Origin: Bacteroidota bacterium
GTDB taxonomy: Bacteria > Bacteroidota > Ignavibacteria > Ignavibacteriales > Ignavibacteriaceae
Assembly (NCBI GenBank): GCA_021831685.1
Contig: JAKBMG010000101.1
Location: forward strand, 1-63,962
Length of the DNA: 63,962 nucleotides
Reading direction: 5' to 3'
Shown here: piece after piece, positions 26,959 to 34,968 of the stretch
Position numbering within the stretch: position 1 is the stretch's first letter
Layout of the letters: each line of letters opens with the position of its first letter
Notes under the pieces: model-generated
What the model saw: the letters and a program-made list of their open reading frames with translations, nothing else
The model's database searches: none
Told to the model about the DNA's origin: nothing
Translations under genes and position numbers: made by a program

Positions 26959-27013
26959 CGGCTCGGTTTAGAAATAAATAAAAATATTTTATCAATTAAA
27001 AAGAAGAAAAGTT

Positions 27014-28189
27014 ATGAAAGAAGCATATATAGTAGCAGGGTTTAGAACGGCGGTTGGGAAGGCTAAAAAAGGAGGCTTCCGATTTTTTAGGTCTGACGAT
27101 CTTGCCGTGGAAGTTATTAAGCATTTGTTAAAATCGGTTCCGCAATTAGATCCGCATAGAGTTGATGACTTGATTGTCGGCAACGCCGTTCCAGAAGCGG
27201 AGCAAGGATTGCAGATTGGAAGAATGATTGCCCTCCAATGTTTGCCAATTGAAGTTCCAGGCGCAACTGTGAATAGATATTGCGCTTCGGGAGTTGATAC
27301 AATCGCAACAGCAATTGCGCGCATCCGTTCCGGAATGGCAAATTGTATTATCGCCGGCGGTACGGAATCTATGTCGATGGTTCCCACTACCGGTTGGAAG
27401 CTTTCACCTAATTACAAAATTGCTGCTGAGCATCCGGAATATTATTTAAGTATGGGACTGACTGCCGAGGAAGTTGCCAAGGATTATAAAATTTCCCGTG
27501 AAGATCAAGATGAATTTTCTTATCAATCTCACATGAAGGCAATCAGCGCAATTCAAAAAGGATATTTCAAAGATGAAATTGTCCCTATCGAAGTTGAAGA
27601 AACATACATTGAAAGCGGAAAAAAGAAATCAAGAAAATTTATTGTCGATACCGATGAAGGTCCAAGGCAGGATACAACTCTCCAGGCACTTGCAAAATTG
27701 AAACCGGTCTTCGCTGCAAACGGGACTGTTACTGCCGGCAATTCTTCCCAAACATCTGATGGAGCAGCTTTCGTAATAGTGATGTCAGAAGATATGATGA
27801 AGGAATTAAATCTCAAGCCAATTGCACGGATGGTGTCTTATGCGCTTGCAGGAGTTGACCCGCGCGTAATGGGAATTGGTCCCGTTGCTGCCGTTCCTAA
27901 AGCGTTGAATATGGCGGGGATGAAATTAGAGGATTTAGATTTAATTGAACTTAATGAAGCTTTCGCTTCGCAGTCTTTAGCAGTTGTTCGGGAATTAGGA
28001 ATCAATAAAGAAATTCTTAACGTTAATGGCGGCGCGATTGCGTTAGGACATCCTTTAGGTTGTACGGGCGCTAAGCTTACAGTTCAAATATTGAATGAAC
28101 TAAGAAGAAGAAAAAAGAAATACGGATTAGTTACCGCATGTGTGGGCGGTGGGCAAGGCGTAGCTGCAATTTATGAGCTACTTAATTAG
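27014..28189 (+). CDS. fadA: Acetyl-CoA acyltransferase (3-ketoacyl-CoA thiolase)
   Basis: A 391-residue thiolase that cleaves 3-ketoacyl-CoA with CoA. The nucleophilic cysteine is C90 in NRYCASGVDTIATA. The C-terminal His and Cys are in NVNGGAIALGHPLGCTGAK and VTACVGGGQGVAAIYE. The length is typical. It lies 55 bp after fadN and 40 bp before fadE, in the Bacillus-like order. No odd residue was seen at the active site. Confidence 0.95.
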   Translation: MKEAYIVAGFRTAVGKAKKGGFRFFRSDDLAVEVIKHLLKSVPQLDPHRVDDLIVGNAVPEAEQGLQIGRMIALQCLPIEVPGATVNRYCASGVDTIATAIARIRSGMANCIIAGGTESMSMVPTTGWKLSPNYKIAAEHPEYYLSMGLTAEEVAKDYKISREDQDEFSYQSHMKAISAIQKGYFKDEIVPIEVEETYIESGKKKSRKFIVDTDEGPRQDTTLQALAKLKPVFAANGTVTAGNSSQTSDGAAFVIVMSEDMMKELNLKPIARMVSYALAGVDPRVMGIGPVAAVPKALNMAGMKLEDLDLIELNEAFASQSLAVVRELGINKEILNVNGGAIALGHPLGCTGAKLTVQILNELRRRKKKYGLVTACVGGGQGVAAIYELLN

Positions 28190-28229
28190 TCAATAAGGAT
28201 TCTTAATTAAATATATAAGGAAAAGTTTT

Positions 28230-30023
28230 ATGGAAACAGAAACAAAAAAAATCGAAGCGTTGAAGGGTGGAGAATTCTTAACCAAAGATTCCGATCCGCA
28301 ATCGGTCTTTATCCCTGAAGATATTTCAGAAGAACAAAAATTAATGGCAGATGCCGCACGCGAATTTGTAGAAAAGGAAATCTTGCCTAAGCTTGATGCA
28401 ATTGATCATCAAGAACCGGGATTGACTGTCAGCTTAATGGAAAAAGCCGGCGAGCTTGGATTACTCGGAGCGGCTGTTCCGGCAGAGTATGGTGGTCTCG
28501 GAGAAGATTTTAACACAAATACTTTTCTGTCAATGGAAATCGGTGCAAGCCACTCATTCGGAGTTTCCTTTGCGGCACATACCGGTATCGGAACTTTGCC
28601 GATCCTTTACTACGGCACTGCAGAGCAGAAGCAAAAATATCTTCCGAAACTTGCCTCCGGTGAAATGAAAGCCGCTTATTGCTTAACTGAACCAACTTCC
28701 GGTTCAGATGCACTTTCAGCTAAAACAACGGCTAAACTCTCTGATGACGGCAAATATTATATCTTAAACGGTCAGAAGATGTGGATTACCAACGGCGGCT
28801 TTGCGGATATCCTTATTACGTTTGCCCAAGTTGACGGCGATAAATTCACTTGCTTTGTTATCGATACAAAATCGGAAGGCTTTACTCGCGGCAAAGAAGA
28901 AGATAAAATGGGAATTAAAGGTTCTTCAACTCGTGCACTTTTTCTTGATAACGTGAAAGTCCCAAAAGAAAATATCTTGGGTGAAATAGGCAAAGGGCAT
29001 TACATCGCATTTAATGTTCTGAATGTCGGAAGATTTAAATTATGTGCGATGACCACCGGCGGTGCAAAGAAATTTATTTCAATTGCTGTTAATTATGCAA
29101 ATGAAAGAAAACAATTCGGTAAAACAATCGCAAGCTTTGGCGCTATTAAATATAAGCTTGCGGAGCAGGCGATAAGAGTATTTGTATCCGAATCTGCAAC
29201 ACTAAGAACAAGCGGTTTGATAAAAGATAAAGTAAGTGAATTGTTAGCCAAGGGTTCAAACTACAGCCAGGCTGTAATAACTGCCGCTGAAGAATATGGA
29301 ATTGAATCTGCAATGCTGAAAGTATTTGGTTCGGAAATGCTTGATTATGTTGTTGATGAGGCTGTCCAAATATTCGGCGGATATGGTTATTCCGAAGAAT
29401 ATCCCGCTGCCAGAGCTTACAGGGATTCAAGAATCAATAGAATTTTTGAAGGCACAAATGAAATCAACCGTTTATTAACTGTCGATATGCTTGTTAAACG
29501 CTCTATGAAGGGGAGGCTGGATTTGATGGGACCGGCAATGGCTATTCAAAAAGAATTAATGTCTGTCCCTTCTTTCGGCGATAAACCTACCGGACTTTTA
29601 GCGTTAGAGCTTGAAGCAATCAGAAATGCTAAGAAAGCAATCTTGATGATTGCAGGCTCCGCGGTTCAAAAGTTTATGATGAAACTCGGTGATGAGCAGG
29701 AAATTATAATGAACGTAACCGATATGCTTATCGAAGTATTCACTTCGGAGTCGGCAATTCTAAGAACACAAAAGCTTTCTTCGAGAAAAAATGAAGAAGA
29801 GATTCTGCCTTACCTAGAAATGACCCAAGTATATGTAAGCGATTCTCTCGAACGAATAAATCTTTACGGAAAGCACGCAATTGCTTCCTTTACCGAAGGT
29901 GATGAATTAAAAATGTTGATGCTTGGCTTAAAACGCTATGTAAAATTTGATCCTGTAAATACTACTAAACTTAGACGCGATATTGCCGGAAGATTGATCG
30001 AAGCAAATAAATATTGCTTTTAG
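28230..30023 (+). CDS. fadE: Acyl-CoA dehydrogenase with extended C-terminus (FadE-like)
   Basis: A 597-residue FAD enzyme for the first beta-oxidation step. The flavin/substrate motifs AAYCLTEPTSGSDALSAKTT (about 150) and YILNGQKMWITNGGFADI (about 174) and the substrate-base region NRIFEGTNEINRLL (about 405-418) are present. The roughly 190-residue C-terminal extension beyond the normal 380 residues is the arrangement of Bacillus FadE and of the very-long-chain group. The operon ends with a strong terminator hairpin at 30041-30071. Its electron acceptor, usually ETF, is not encoded in this window. Confidence 0.92.
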   Translation: METETKKIEALKGGEFLTKDSDPQSVFIPEDISEEQKLMADAAREFVEKEILPKLDAIDHQEPGLTVSLMEKAGELGLLGAAVPAEYGGLGEDFNTNTFLSMEIGASHSFGVSFAAHTGIGTLPILYYGTAEQKQKYLPKLASGEMKAAYCLTEPTSGSDALSAKTTAKLSDDGKYYILNGQKMWITNGGFADILITFAQVDGDKFTCFVIDTKSEGFTRGKEEDKMGIKGSSTRALFLDNVKVPKENILGEIGKGHYIAFNVLNVGRFKLCAMTTGGAKKFISIAVNYANERKQFGKTIASFGAIKYKLAEQAIRVFVSESATLRTSGLIKDKVSELLAKGSNYSQAVITAAEEYGIESAMLKVFGSEMLDYVVDEAVQIFGGYGYSEEYPAARAYRDSRINRIFEGTNEINRLLTVDMLVKRSMKGRLDLMGPAMAIQKELMSVPSFGDKPTGLLALELEAIRNAKKAILMIAGSAVQKFMMKLGDEQEIIMNVTDMLIEVFTSESAILRTQKLSSRKNEEEILPYLEMTQVYVSDSLERINLYGKHAIASFTEGDELKMLMLGLKRYVKFDPVNTTKLRRDIAGRLIEANKYCF

Positions 30024-30040
30024 CTTCCAGCTAAATTTGA

Positions 30041-30071
30041 AACAACCCGTGAAATTCTTTCGCGGGTTGTT
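30041..30071 (+). terminator. Intrinsic terminator after fadE
   Basis: A 14-bp stem (AACAACCCGTGAAA at 30041-30054 with TTTCGCGGGTTGTT at 30058-30071, one G-T pair), a 3-base loop TTC and a TATTTAG tail. It closes the fadD-fadN-fadA-fadE transcript before the toxin-antitoxin pair. Confidence 0.75.
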
Positions 30072-30173
30072 TATTTAGCCTAAGTGATAATAAAATTTCT
30101 TCAATTATTTTGTCTTGATTATGCACATAATTATACACATATTTATTCCACAAAAAAGTGAAAAGGAGTAGGT

Positions 30174-30428
30174 ATGCAATCAATTCAGCCAAAAAATAAG
30201 AAAGAAAGATTGAGCTTTTTCGTTAATCAAGATATATCGGAAAAAGTTAATATAATATCTAAACAAACTAAGCTTACTGTAAGCGAAATTGCCCGGAAAG
30301 CTCTTCAAAATTATATTGAAAAAATTGAGAAAGATGAAATTGAGAAAGCGCTTGAAGAGGGCTATAAAGTGAACTATAAATATTATTTGAAAGCTCAAGA
30401 AGAATGGAAACATGCAGATAAAGAATAA
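30174..30428 (+). CDS. Ribbon-helix-helix antitoxin (MazE-like)
   Basis: An 84-residue protein. Residues about 11-52 (RLSFFVNQDISEKVNIISKQ, then TKLTVSEIARKALQNYI) form a ribbon-helix-helix DNA-binding unit, followed by a charged helical tail (EKIEKDEIEKALEEGYKVN) that would wrap the toxin. It overlaps the downstream MazF-type gene by 17 bp, the usual antitoxin-first order. It probably represses its own promoter. It stands between the fad operon terminator and the dienoyl-CoA reductase-like gene, so the pair interrupts a lipid-degradation locus. Confidence 0.85.
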   Translation: MQSIQPKNKKERLSFFVNQDISEKVNIISKQTKLTVSEIARKALQNYIEKIEKDEIEKALEEGYKVNYKYYLKAQEEWKHADKE

Positions 30429-30792
30429 AACCGGAATCGTTGAACCTCTTCTTCGGGGGGATATTTACCTCGTCAATCTTGATCCTATCGTTGGAAAAGA
30501 AATTGGGAAAGCCCGCCCCGCAGTAATTATCCAAAATGATATTGGAAATAAGTTCAGTCCGGTTACTATTATTGCTCCAATCTCAAGTGTAAAAGAAATA
30601 ACGAAACCGCTCCCAATCATGATTTTTCTTGAAAAAGAAGAGGGTGGCTTGAGGGAAGACAGCTATGCTGATTGCGGTCAAATCAGAACCGTTGACAAAA
30701 TTGAAAGACTACTGACAAAATTCGGAAGTTTGAGTAAAAACAAAATGTTTGAGATAGATAATGCAATTAAAATATCTCTTTCATTAAAATAA
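30412..30792 (+). CDS. MazF/PemK-type mRNA interferase toxin
   Basis: A 126-residue protein with the MazF fold: LLRGDIYLVNLDPIVGKEIG, then KARPAVIIQNDIGNKFSPVT and IIAPISSV. The conserved arginine in KARPAVI and the serine/threonine in APISS are those used for ribonuclease activity in the family, and YADCGQIRTVDKIERL is the second family block. It cuts single-stranded RNA at short motifs when unbound by its antitoxin. It is translated from within the last codons of the antitoxin gene. The cut site is not readable from sequence. Confidence 0.9.
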   Translation: MQIKNKTGIVEPLLRGDIYLVNLDPIVGKEIGKARPAVIIQNDIGNKFSPVTIIAPISSVKEITKPLPIMIFLEKEEGGLREDSYADCGQIRTVDKIERLLTKFGSLSKNKMFEIDNAIKISLSLK

Positions 30793-30867
30793 TCTTTGCT
30801 GCAATTTGTTTTAGAAATTTGCCCCAATTGTCCGAGGTTCACAAAAAAATAACAAAAGGATTATCTT

Positions 30868-31755
30868 ATGTCGGAAAATATCTACACTAAACCAATGCTT
30901 AAAGAAGGCTCTCTTGACGGGAAAGTAATTTTAATTACCGGAGGAGGCACAGGACTTGGAAAAGCTATGGGACAATATTTTGCAGAGTTAGGCGCAAATT
31001 TAATTATCTCCAGCCGCAAGCTTGATGTTCTTGAAAATACCGCTAAAGAAATTTCAACTAAAACAGGAAGAATTGTTTTGCCGGTTCAATGTGATGTTTC
31101 TAATTATGATCAGGTTGAAAATTTGTTAAAGGTTTCTGTTGATAAATTCGGTAAGGTTGATTCTCTTGTGAATAATGCTGCGGGAAATTTTATAAGCCCT
31201 ACTGAAAGACTTTCTAATCGAGCTTTTGATATAATCGTTAATATTGTTCTTAAGGGAACTTACAATTGTACTTTAGCTTTTGGAAAGGATTGGATAGCAA
31301 AGAAACAAAGTGCGTCTGTTCTAAATATTGTTACAACTTATGCATGGACCGGCTCGGCATACGTTGTACCTTCTGCCGTTGCTAAAGCAGGAGTTCTTGC
31401 ACTGACAAGATCTCTTGCAGTCGAATGGGCAAAATATGGAATCCGCTTTAACGCTATTGCCCCCGGACTTTTCCCGACTAAAGGCGCTTGGGATAGATTG
31501 CTCCCTGGAAATCTTGCTGAAAAATTAAACCCTGTAAATAAAGTCCCGGTGGGAAGAACTGGCGACCACCAAGAGCTCGCTAACCTTGCCGCCTACCTTG
31601 TCTCAGGCTTCTCTTCCTTTGTGAATGGTGAGGTAATTACTATCGACGGTGGGGAATGGCTAAAAGGCGCCGGTCAGTTTAATATGCTGGAAGCTATTCC
31701 GGGAAGCATGTGGGATGAAATCGAAAAATTAGTCAAAAATGTAAAAGGAAGTTAA
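30868..31755 (+). CDS. SDR oxidoreductase, 2,4-dienoyl-CoA reductase-like
   Basis: A 295-residue short-chain dehydrogenase. The cofactor site is VILITGGGTGLGKAMGQYFA and the NNAAGNF signature (about 103-109) is that of mammalian-type 2,4-dienoyl-CoA reductases. The usual YxxxK is replaced by S-x-x-x-K in VVPSAVAKAGVLALTRSLA, again as in that group, where a different tyrosine serves as proton donor. It would remove double bonds of unsaturated fatty acids. Position next to fadNAE and the 5-bp spacing to the thioesterase agree with this, but glucose-dehydrogenase-like SDRs remain possible. Confidence 0.85.
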   Translation: MSENIYTKPMLKEGSLDGKVILITGGGTGLGKAMGQYFAELGANLIISSRKLDVLENTAKEISTKTGRIVLPVQCDVSNYDQVENLLKVSVDKFGKVDSLVNNAAGNFISPTERLSNRAFDIIVNIVLKGTYNCTLAFGKDWIAKKQSASVLNIVTTYAWTGSAYVVPSAVAKAGVLALTRSLAVEWAKYGIRFNAIAPGLFPTKGAWDRLLPGNLAEKLNPVNKVPVGRTGDHQELANLAAYLVSGFSSFVNGEVITIDGGEWLKGAGQFNMLEAIPGSMWDEIEKLVKNVKGS

Positions 31756-31760
31756 AGATT

Positions 31761-32228
31761 TTGAAACCAACAAAAGACAAAAAGCTATTCAGACATACTC
31801 ATGATGTAATTGTTCGCTTTAATGAAGTAGATATGCTTCATATCCTAAATAACGCAGTTTACTTTAATTATTTTGAGCAGGCGAGAATTAAGTATGCTAA
31901 AGATCTGGGTATTCTTCCGCGTGATGGTATTACTTTTAACGGTTCGGCATTTTACATGGCGCGCAATGAAATCAATTACATTAAGACAGCTCTATTTGAA
32001 GATAAATTGAGAATTTATACTCGTGTATCTTATATCAAACATAGCAGCTTCGGCTTTGATCATATTATTGAGAATGTTAAGACAAAAAAAATTATTGCCG
32101 AAGGAACCGGCGTTCTGGTCCATGTGAACCCGGTAACCAAAAAATCTATCCCGCTGCCAAAGGATTTTTTAGATAAAGTCGCTAATTTTGAAAAAGAGGT
32201 AAATATTATTGGCGAAAGATTTTATTAA
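31761..32228 (+). CDS. Hot-dog acyl-CoA thioesterase (YbgC/4HBT-like)
   Basis: A 155-residue hot-dog protein. It starts at TTG 31761, preceded by an AAGGAAG motif, and sits 5 bp after the SDR gene. The motif VRFNEVDMLHILNNAVYFNYFEQAR near residues 18-42 is the 4HBT/YbgC signature, with the acidic residue D of VDMLHI as a catalytic candidate. It hydrolyses acyl-CoA thioesters, here possibly recycling CoA from the beta-oxidation pathway. Substrate length is unknown. Confidence 0.88.
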   Translation: MKPTKDKKLFRHTHDVIVRFNEVDMLHILNNAVYFNYFEQARIKYAKDLGILPRDGITFNGSAFYMARNEINYIKTALFEDKLRIYTRVSYIKHSSFGFDHIIENVKTKKIIAEGTGVLVHVNPVTKKSIPLPKDFLDKVANFEKEVNIIGERFY

Positions 32229-32332
32229 TTGTAGATGCTCATCCATGCGTAAGATAATTGCTGATATTGAAACTTCCTATGTAAAATATGGGAAGTGTTT
32301 CTTCAATTTTAATTTTTAAGCTCATGACCATT

Positions 32333-32350
32333 TTACCGCTTTAGCAGTAA
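32333..32350. promoter_or_regulatory. Candidate hipB operator O1
   Basis: TTACCGCTTTAGCAGTAA, an imperfect palindrome with the same outer TTAC...GTAA as the perfect site 71 bp downstream. Seven of nine pairs match. Confidence 0.5.
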
Positions 32351-32401
32351 TTATTTACATTTTTGAGTGGATTCTTTCCACTTATATCTTCCTTATCATG
32401 T

Positions 32402-32423
32402 TTTTACTGTTATAACAGTAAAA
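32402..32423. promoter_or_regulatory. Candidate hipB operator O2 (perfect palindrome)
   Basis: A perfect 22-bp palindrome with core ACTGTTATAACAGT at 32406-32419. It is 75 bp upstream of hipB and is the best of the three sites. Confidence 0.65.
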
Positions 32424-32474
32424 TTTCTTGCTTCTTAATGATAATTATACTAATTTCACACAAAAACAAAAATA

Positions 32475-32492
32475 TTACTGTTATAACGGGAA
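32475..32492. promoter_or_regulatory. Candidate hipB operator O3
   Basis: TTACTGTTATAACGGGAA, matching O2 in its left half and diverged in its right half. It lies 5 bp before the hipB start codon, so binding would block transcription or initiation. Confidence 0.5.
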
Positions 32493-32497
32493 TTAAT

Positions 32498-32737
32498 ATG
32501 GATTTTGAGAAAAAAATAGCAAAGATTGTTAGATTTCACAGGATGAAGAGCGGACTTAATCAAAAACAATTAGCCGATCATGCAGGAGTTGGAAAGACTG
32601 CCGTTTTTGATATCGAAAAAGGAAAAGAATCAGTCCGCCTAAGTACATTGATGAAAGTATTAGAAGTTCTAAATATAAAAATAAAGTTTGAAAGTCCTTT
32701 AATGAATGTAATGGAAGATGAAAATGAGAAAAGCTAA
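32498..32737 (+). CDS. hipB: HipB-like XRE repressor/antitoxin
   Basis: A 79-residue helix-turn-helix protein. The start ATG at 32498 (MDFEKKIAKIVRFHRMKSGL) is chosen over an in-frame ATG at 32363, which would lie upstream of O2 and O3 and add a non-conserved hydrophobic stretch. The HTH is LNQKQLADHAGVGKTAVFDI and the C-terminal strand LNIKIKFESPL is that of HipB dimers. It is the first gene of a three-gene module and overlaps hipS by 20 bp. It would bind the palindromes upstream as an autorepressor. Confidence 0.85.
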   Translation: MDFEKKIAKIVRFHRMKSGLNQKQLADHAGVGKTAVFDIEKGKESVRLSTLMKVLEVLNIKIKFESPLMNVMEDENEKS

Positions 32738-33035
32738 AGTATACAATTTTGGTAAATATGCCGGAGATTTAATTGAGATAGAGAAAGCAAAGAAATACAA
32801 ATTTATTTACAGCGATGAATATGATGGTCGCCCCGTCTCGTTAACGATGCCCACCACAAAAAAGGAATATGAGTTCAATAATTTTCCGCCTTTTTTTGAG
32901 GGACTTCTTCCTGAAGGGGTGCAGCTTGACGCATTAATTCGTCAAACCAAAACGGATAGAAACGATTTCTTTTCACAACTTACATTGGTAGGTAAAGACC
33001 TTGTCGGTTCTGTAACAGTGGATGAAGTTGTATGA
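32718..33035 (+). CDS. HipS-like small HipA N-terminal-domain protein
   Basis: A 105-residue protein that matches only the N-terminal subdomain of HipA (KAKVYNFGKYAGDLIEIEKA, then YKFIYSDEYDGRPVSLTMPT and FPPFFEGLLPEGVQLDALI). The conserved FF-EGLLPEG motif is intact. It is followed by the kinase part as a separate gene with a 4-bp ATGA overlap, so the protein is a genuine separate product and not a frameshift of one HipA. In the Escherichia coli HipBST system the equivalent HipS neutralises HipT. The start could also be the second ATG at 32724. Confidence 0.85.
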   Translation: MKMRKAKVYNFGKYAGDLIEIEKAKKYKFIYSDEYDGRPVSLTMPTTKKEYEFNNFPPFFEGLLPEGVQLDALIRQTKTDRNDFFSQLTLVGKDLVGSVTVDEVV

Positions 33036-33961
33036 ATATTTGCCCTATTACATATAAACCCTGCGGCGATAAAAAATATTCGGGGGAAGGACTAAAACTT
33101 TTATCTCGTAGTCTTACCGGATTAAAAGATATTCCCTTTACTCAAGAAGAACAAATAAGAGAAGCAGCAATAAGAGCTGTTAAAATGTCCATACAAGGAA
33201 TTCAACCTAAGTTAAGTGCTAAATTAAAAGTAAAAGAAAATATGTTTGAGATTGTGGATGCAGACGGAGAATATATATTGAAGCCGCAAAATATATACTA
33301 CCCTGAACTTCCTGAAAATGAAGACTTAACCATGCGACTTGCCAAATATGCAGATCTTGAAGTTCCCCTTCATGGGATGGTTTATTCTATTGATGGGAAG
33401 TTGACATATTTTATAAAACGCTTTGATAGATATGGAAGGAAAAATAAATATTCATTAGAAGATTTTGCACAGCTTTCAGGTAACTCAAGAGAAACTAAGT
33501 ATGATTACAGTATGGAGAAGTTAACTGCTATTATCGAGAGCTATTGTACATTTCCTCTTATAGAAAAATTTAAATTGTTCAGGTTAACGATATTTAACTT
33601 CCTGGTCGGCAATGAAGATCAACATTTGAAAAATTTTTCGCTGATAACTCGTGAAAATAAAATTGAATTATCTCCTGCCTACGATTTGATCAATACAACC
33701 ATTGCCATGCCAAATGCCCAGGAAGAAATAGCTCTGCCCCTAATGGGCAAGAAGAAAAACCTTTCGAGGAAAGTTTTAGTTGATTATTGGGGTAAGGAAA
33801 GATTAAAGTTAAATCAGAAATCTATCGAGCATGTCCTTGAAAAAATCAATAATGCCAAGCTGCATTGGAATGAGCTTATACTAAAAAGTTTTCTATCTAG
33901 CGTGATGAAAGAAAAATATTCACGGCTTATAGATGAGCGGTATAAGACTTTGTTTGGATAG
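33032..33961 (+). CDS. HipT-like serine/threonine kinase toxin
   Basis: A 309-residue HipA-family kinase lacking the N-terminal subdomain. The glycine-rich loop is MSIQGIQPKL around S53 (a possible autophosphorylation site), the ATP lysine is K84 in EYILKPQ, and the catalytic block is NEDQHLKN with D196 and N201. The metal-binding D218 is in SPAYDLI. These match the HipA kinase core. In the studied HipT the substrate is tryptophanyl-tRNA synthetase, but the substrate here is not known. It begins 4 bp inside the hipS stop region. Confidence 0.88.
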   Translation: MNICPITYKPCGDKKYSGEGLKLLSRSLTGLKDIPFTQEEQIREAAIRAVKMSIQGIQPKLSAKLKVKENMFEIVDADGEYILKPQNIYYPELPENEDLTMRLAKYADLEVPLHGMVYSIDGKLTYFIKRFDRYGRKNKYSLEDFAQLSGNSRETKYDYSMEKLTAIIESYCTFPLIEKFKLFRLTIFNFLVGNEDQHLKNFSLITRENKIELSPAYDLINTTIAMPNAQEEIALPLMGKKKNLSRKVLVDYWGKERLKLNQKSIEHVLEKINNAKLHWNELILKSFLSSVMKEKYSRLIDERYKTLFG

Positions 33962-34096
33962 AACAAAAAAGTAGCCGAATCAATAAAAGACAAACTTGTA
34001 ATTTGGGAAGTCACATACAGTAGCTTCCATCTTGGAAAAGAATAGATGGGCTCGCACCTAACTTTTATTCTTTATAAATAATTTCTAACTTATAAT

Positions 34097-34795
34097 TCAT
34101 AAAAATTTGTCTTCAATTTTATTCAGCAGCATATCCATCATCTTGTTGTTTGTGTGGATTAAATGTTTCTGCTTCAATATTTCTTCAACGGTTTGAACAT
34201 ATTCATCCGGTATTAATTCGCTCTTCCCTTCAACAACCATTTCACGTAACGAACTTTCTGTTACTTCAAAGTGGAATTGAAGTGCAATAATTTTATCGTT
34301 ATAAATAAATGCCTGATTCGTGCATGCCTCGCTTTCTGCAAGATGGATTGCGCCGTCAGGAATCTCGAATGTGTCGCCATGCCATTGAAATACTTTCATT
34401 TTCTTAGGGAATGAAGCGAATAAAAAATTATCCTTGGAATTTTTGGTAAGCTTTACGTCAAGCCATCCGATTTCTTTTCGTTTATTTGGATAAACTTTCG
34501 CTCCCAATGCAGCCGCAATAAGCTGTGAGCCAAGACAAATTCCAAGAACAACTTTACCTGCGTCGATTGCTCCTTTTATAAATATTTTTTCCATTTTAAG
34601 CCAGCCGAATTTATCTTCCTCGTAAACACCCATCGGTCCGCCCAAAATTATTAGCCAATCAAATTCACTTAAGCCTGGGAGCCATACGCCCTCATAAAAC
34701 CTTGTGTATGTTAAAGTAAAATTTTTCTCTCTAATCCAGTTTTCAATAAAGCCCGGACTTTCATAGGACTCATGTTGAAGAATATGTATTCTCAT
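34097..34795 (-). CDS. Class-I glutamine amidotransferase-like protein
   Basis: A 232-residue cytoplasmic protein of the type-1 GATase fold. The nucleophile is C87 in VLGICLGSQLIAAALGAKVY and the His-Glu pair is H175/E177 in LQFHFEV. The sequence GGPMGVYEEDKFGWLKMEK and the conserved WHGD block are typical of GMP-synthase-like GATases that act on small molecules without a synthetase domain (GuaA-related, YfeJ-like). The substrate is unknown. It is divergent from purL, but shared regulation is not shown. Confidence 0.9.
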   Translation of the reverse strand: MRIHILQHESYESPGFIENWIREKNFTLTYTRFYEGVWLPGLSEFDWLIILGGPMGVYEEDKFGWLKMEKIFIKGAIDAGKVVLGICLGSQLIAAALGAKVYPNKRKEIGWLDVKLTKNSKDNFLFASFPKKMKVFQWHGDTFEIPDGAIHLAESEACTNQAFIYNDKIIALQFHFEVTESSLREMVVEGKSELIPDEYVQTVEEILKQKHLIHTNNKMMDMLLNKIEDKFL

Positions 34796-34916
34796 TTTCC
34801 TTCCTTGAAATTAAGCCTTTAATAACTAATAAAACTTTGAGATTAAGTTAAGAAAAAGTAAAATTAAGAGCCAAGATTTTCCGCATACTTTATTTCTCAA
34901 GCTAATTTTTAATTCT

Positions 34917-34924
34917 TATATTTG
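34917..34924 (+). promoter_or_regulatory. Putative -7 box of purL
   Basis: TATATTTG, an exact TAnnTTTG box identical to that of carAB, 44 bp before the purL start. A matching -33 TTG is not clear (TTTC near 34893), so this is a partial promoter call. Confidence 0.4.
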
Positions 34925-34968
34925 CAGTACAATTCAGTTAATTTTAACTATTATATGGACACTCTTCA

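Noticed and set aside
32718-33961. A frameshifted single hipA gene
   Set aside because: The ATGA overlap, the intact ends of both proteins and the known three-gene HipBST type make two real genes the better reading.
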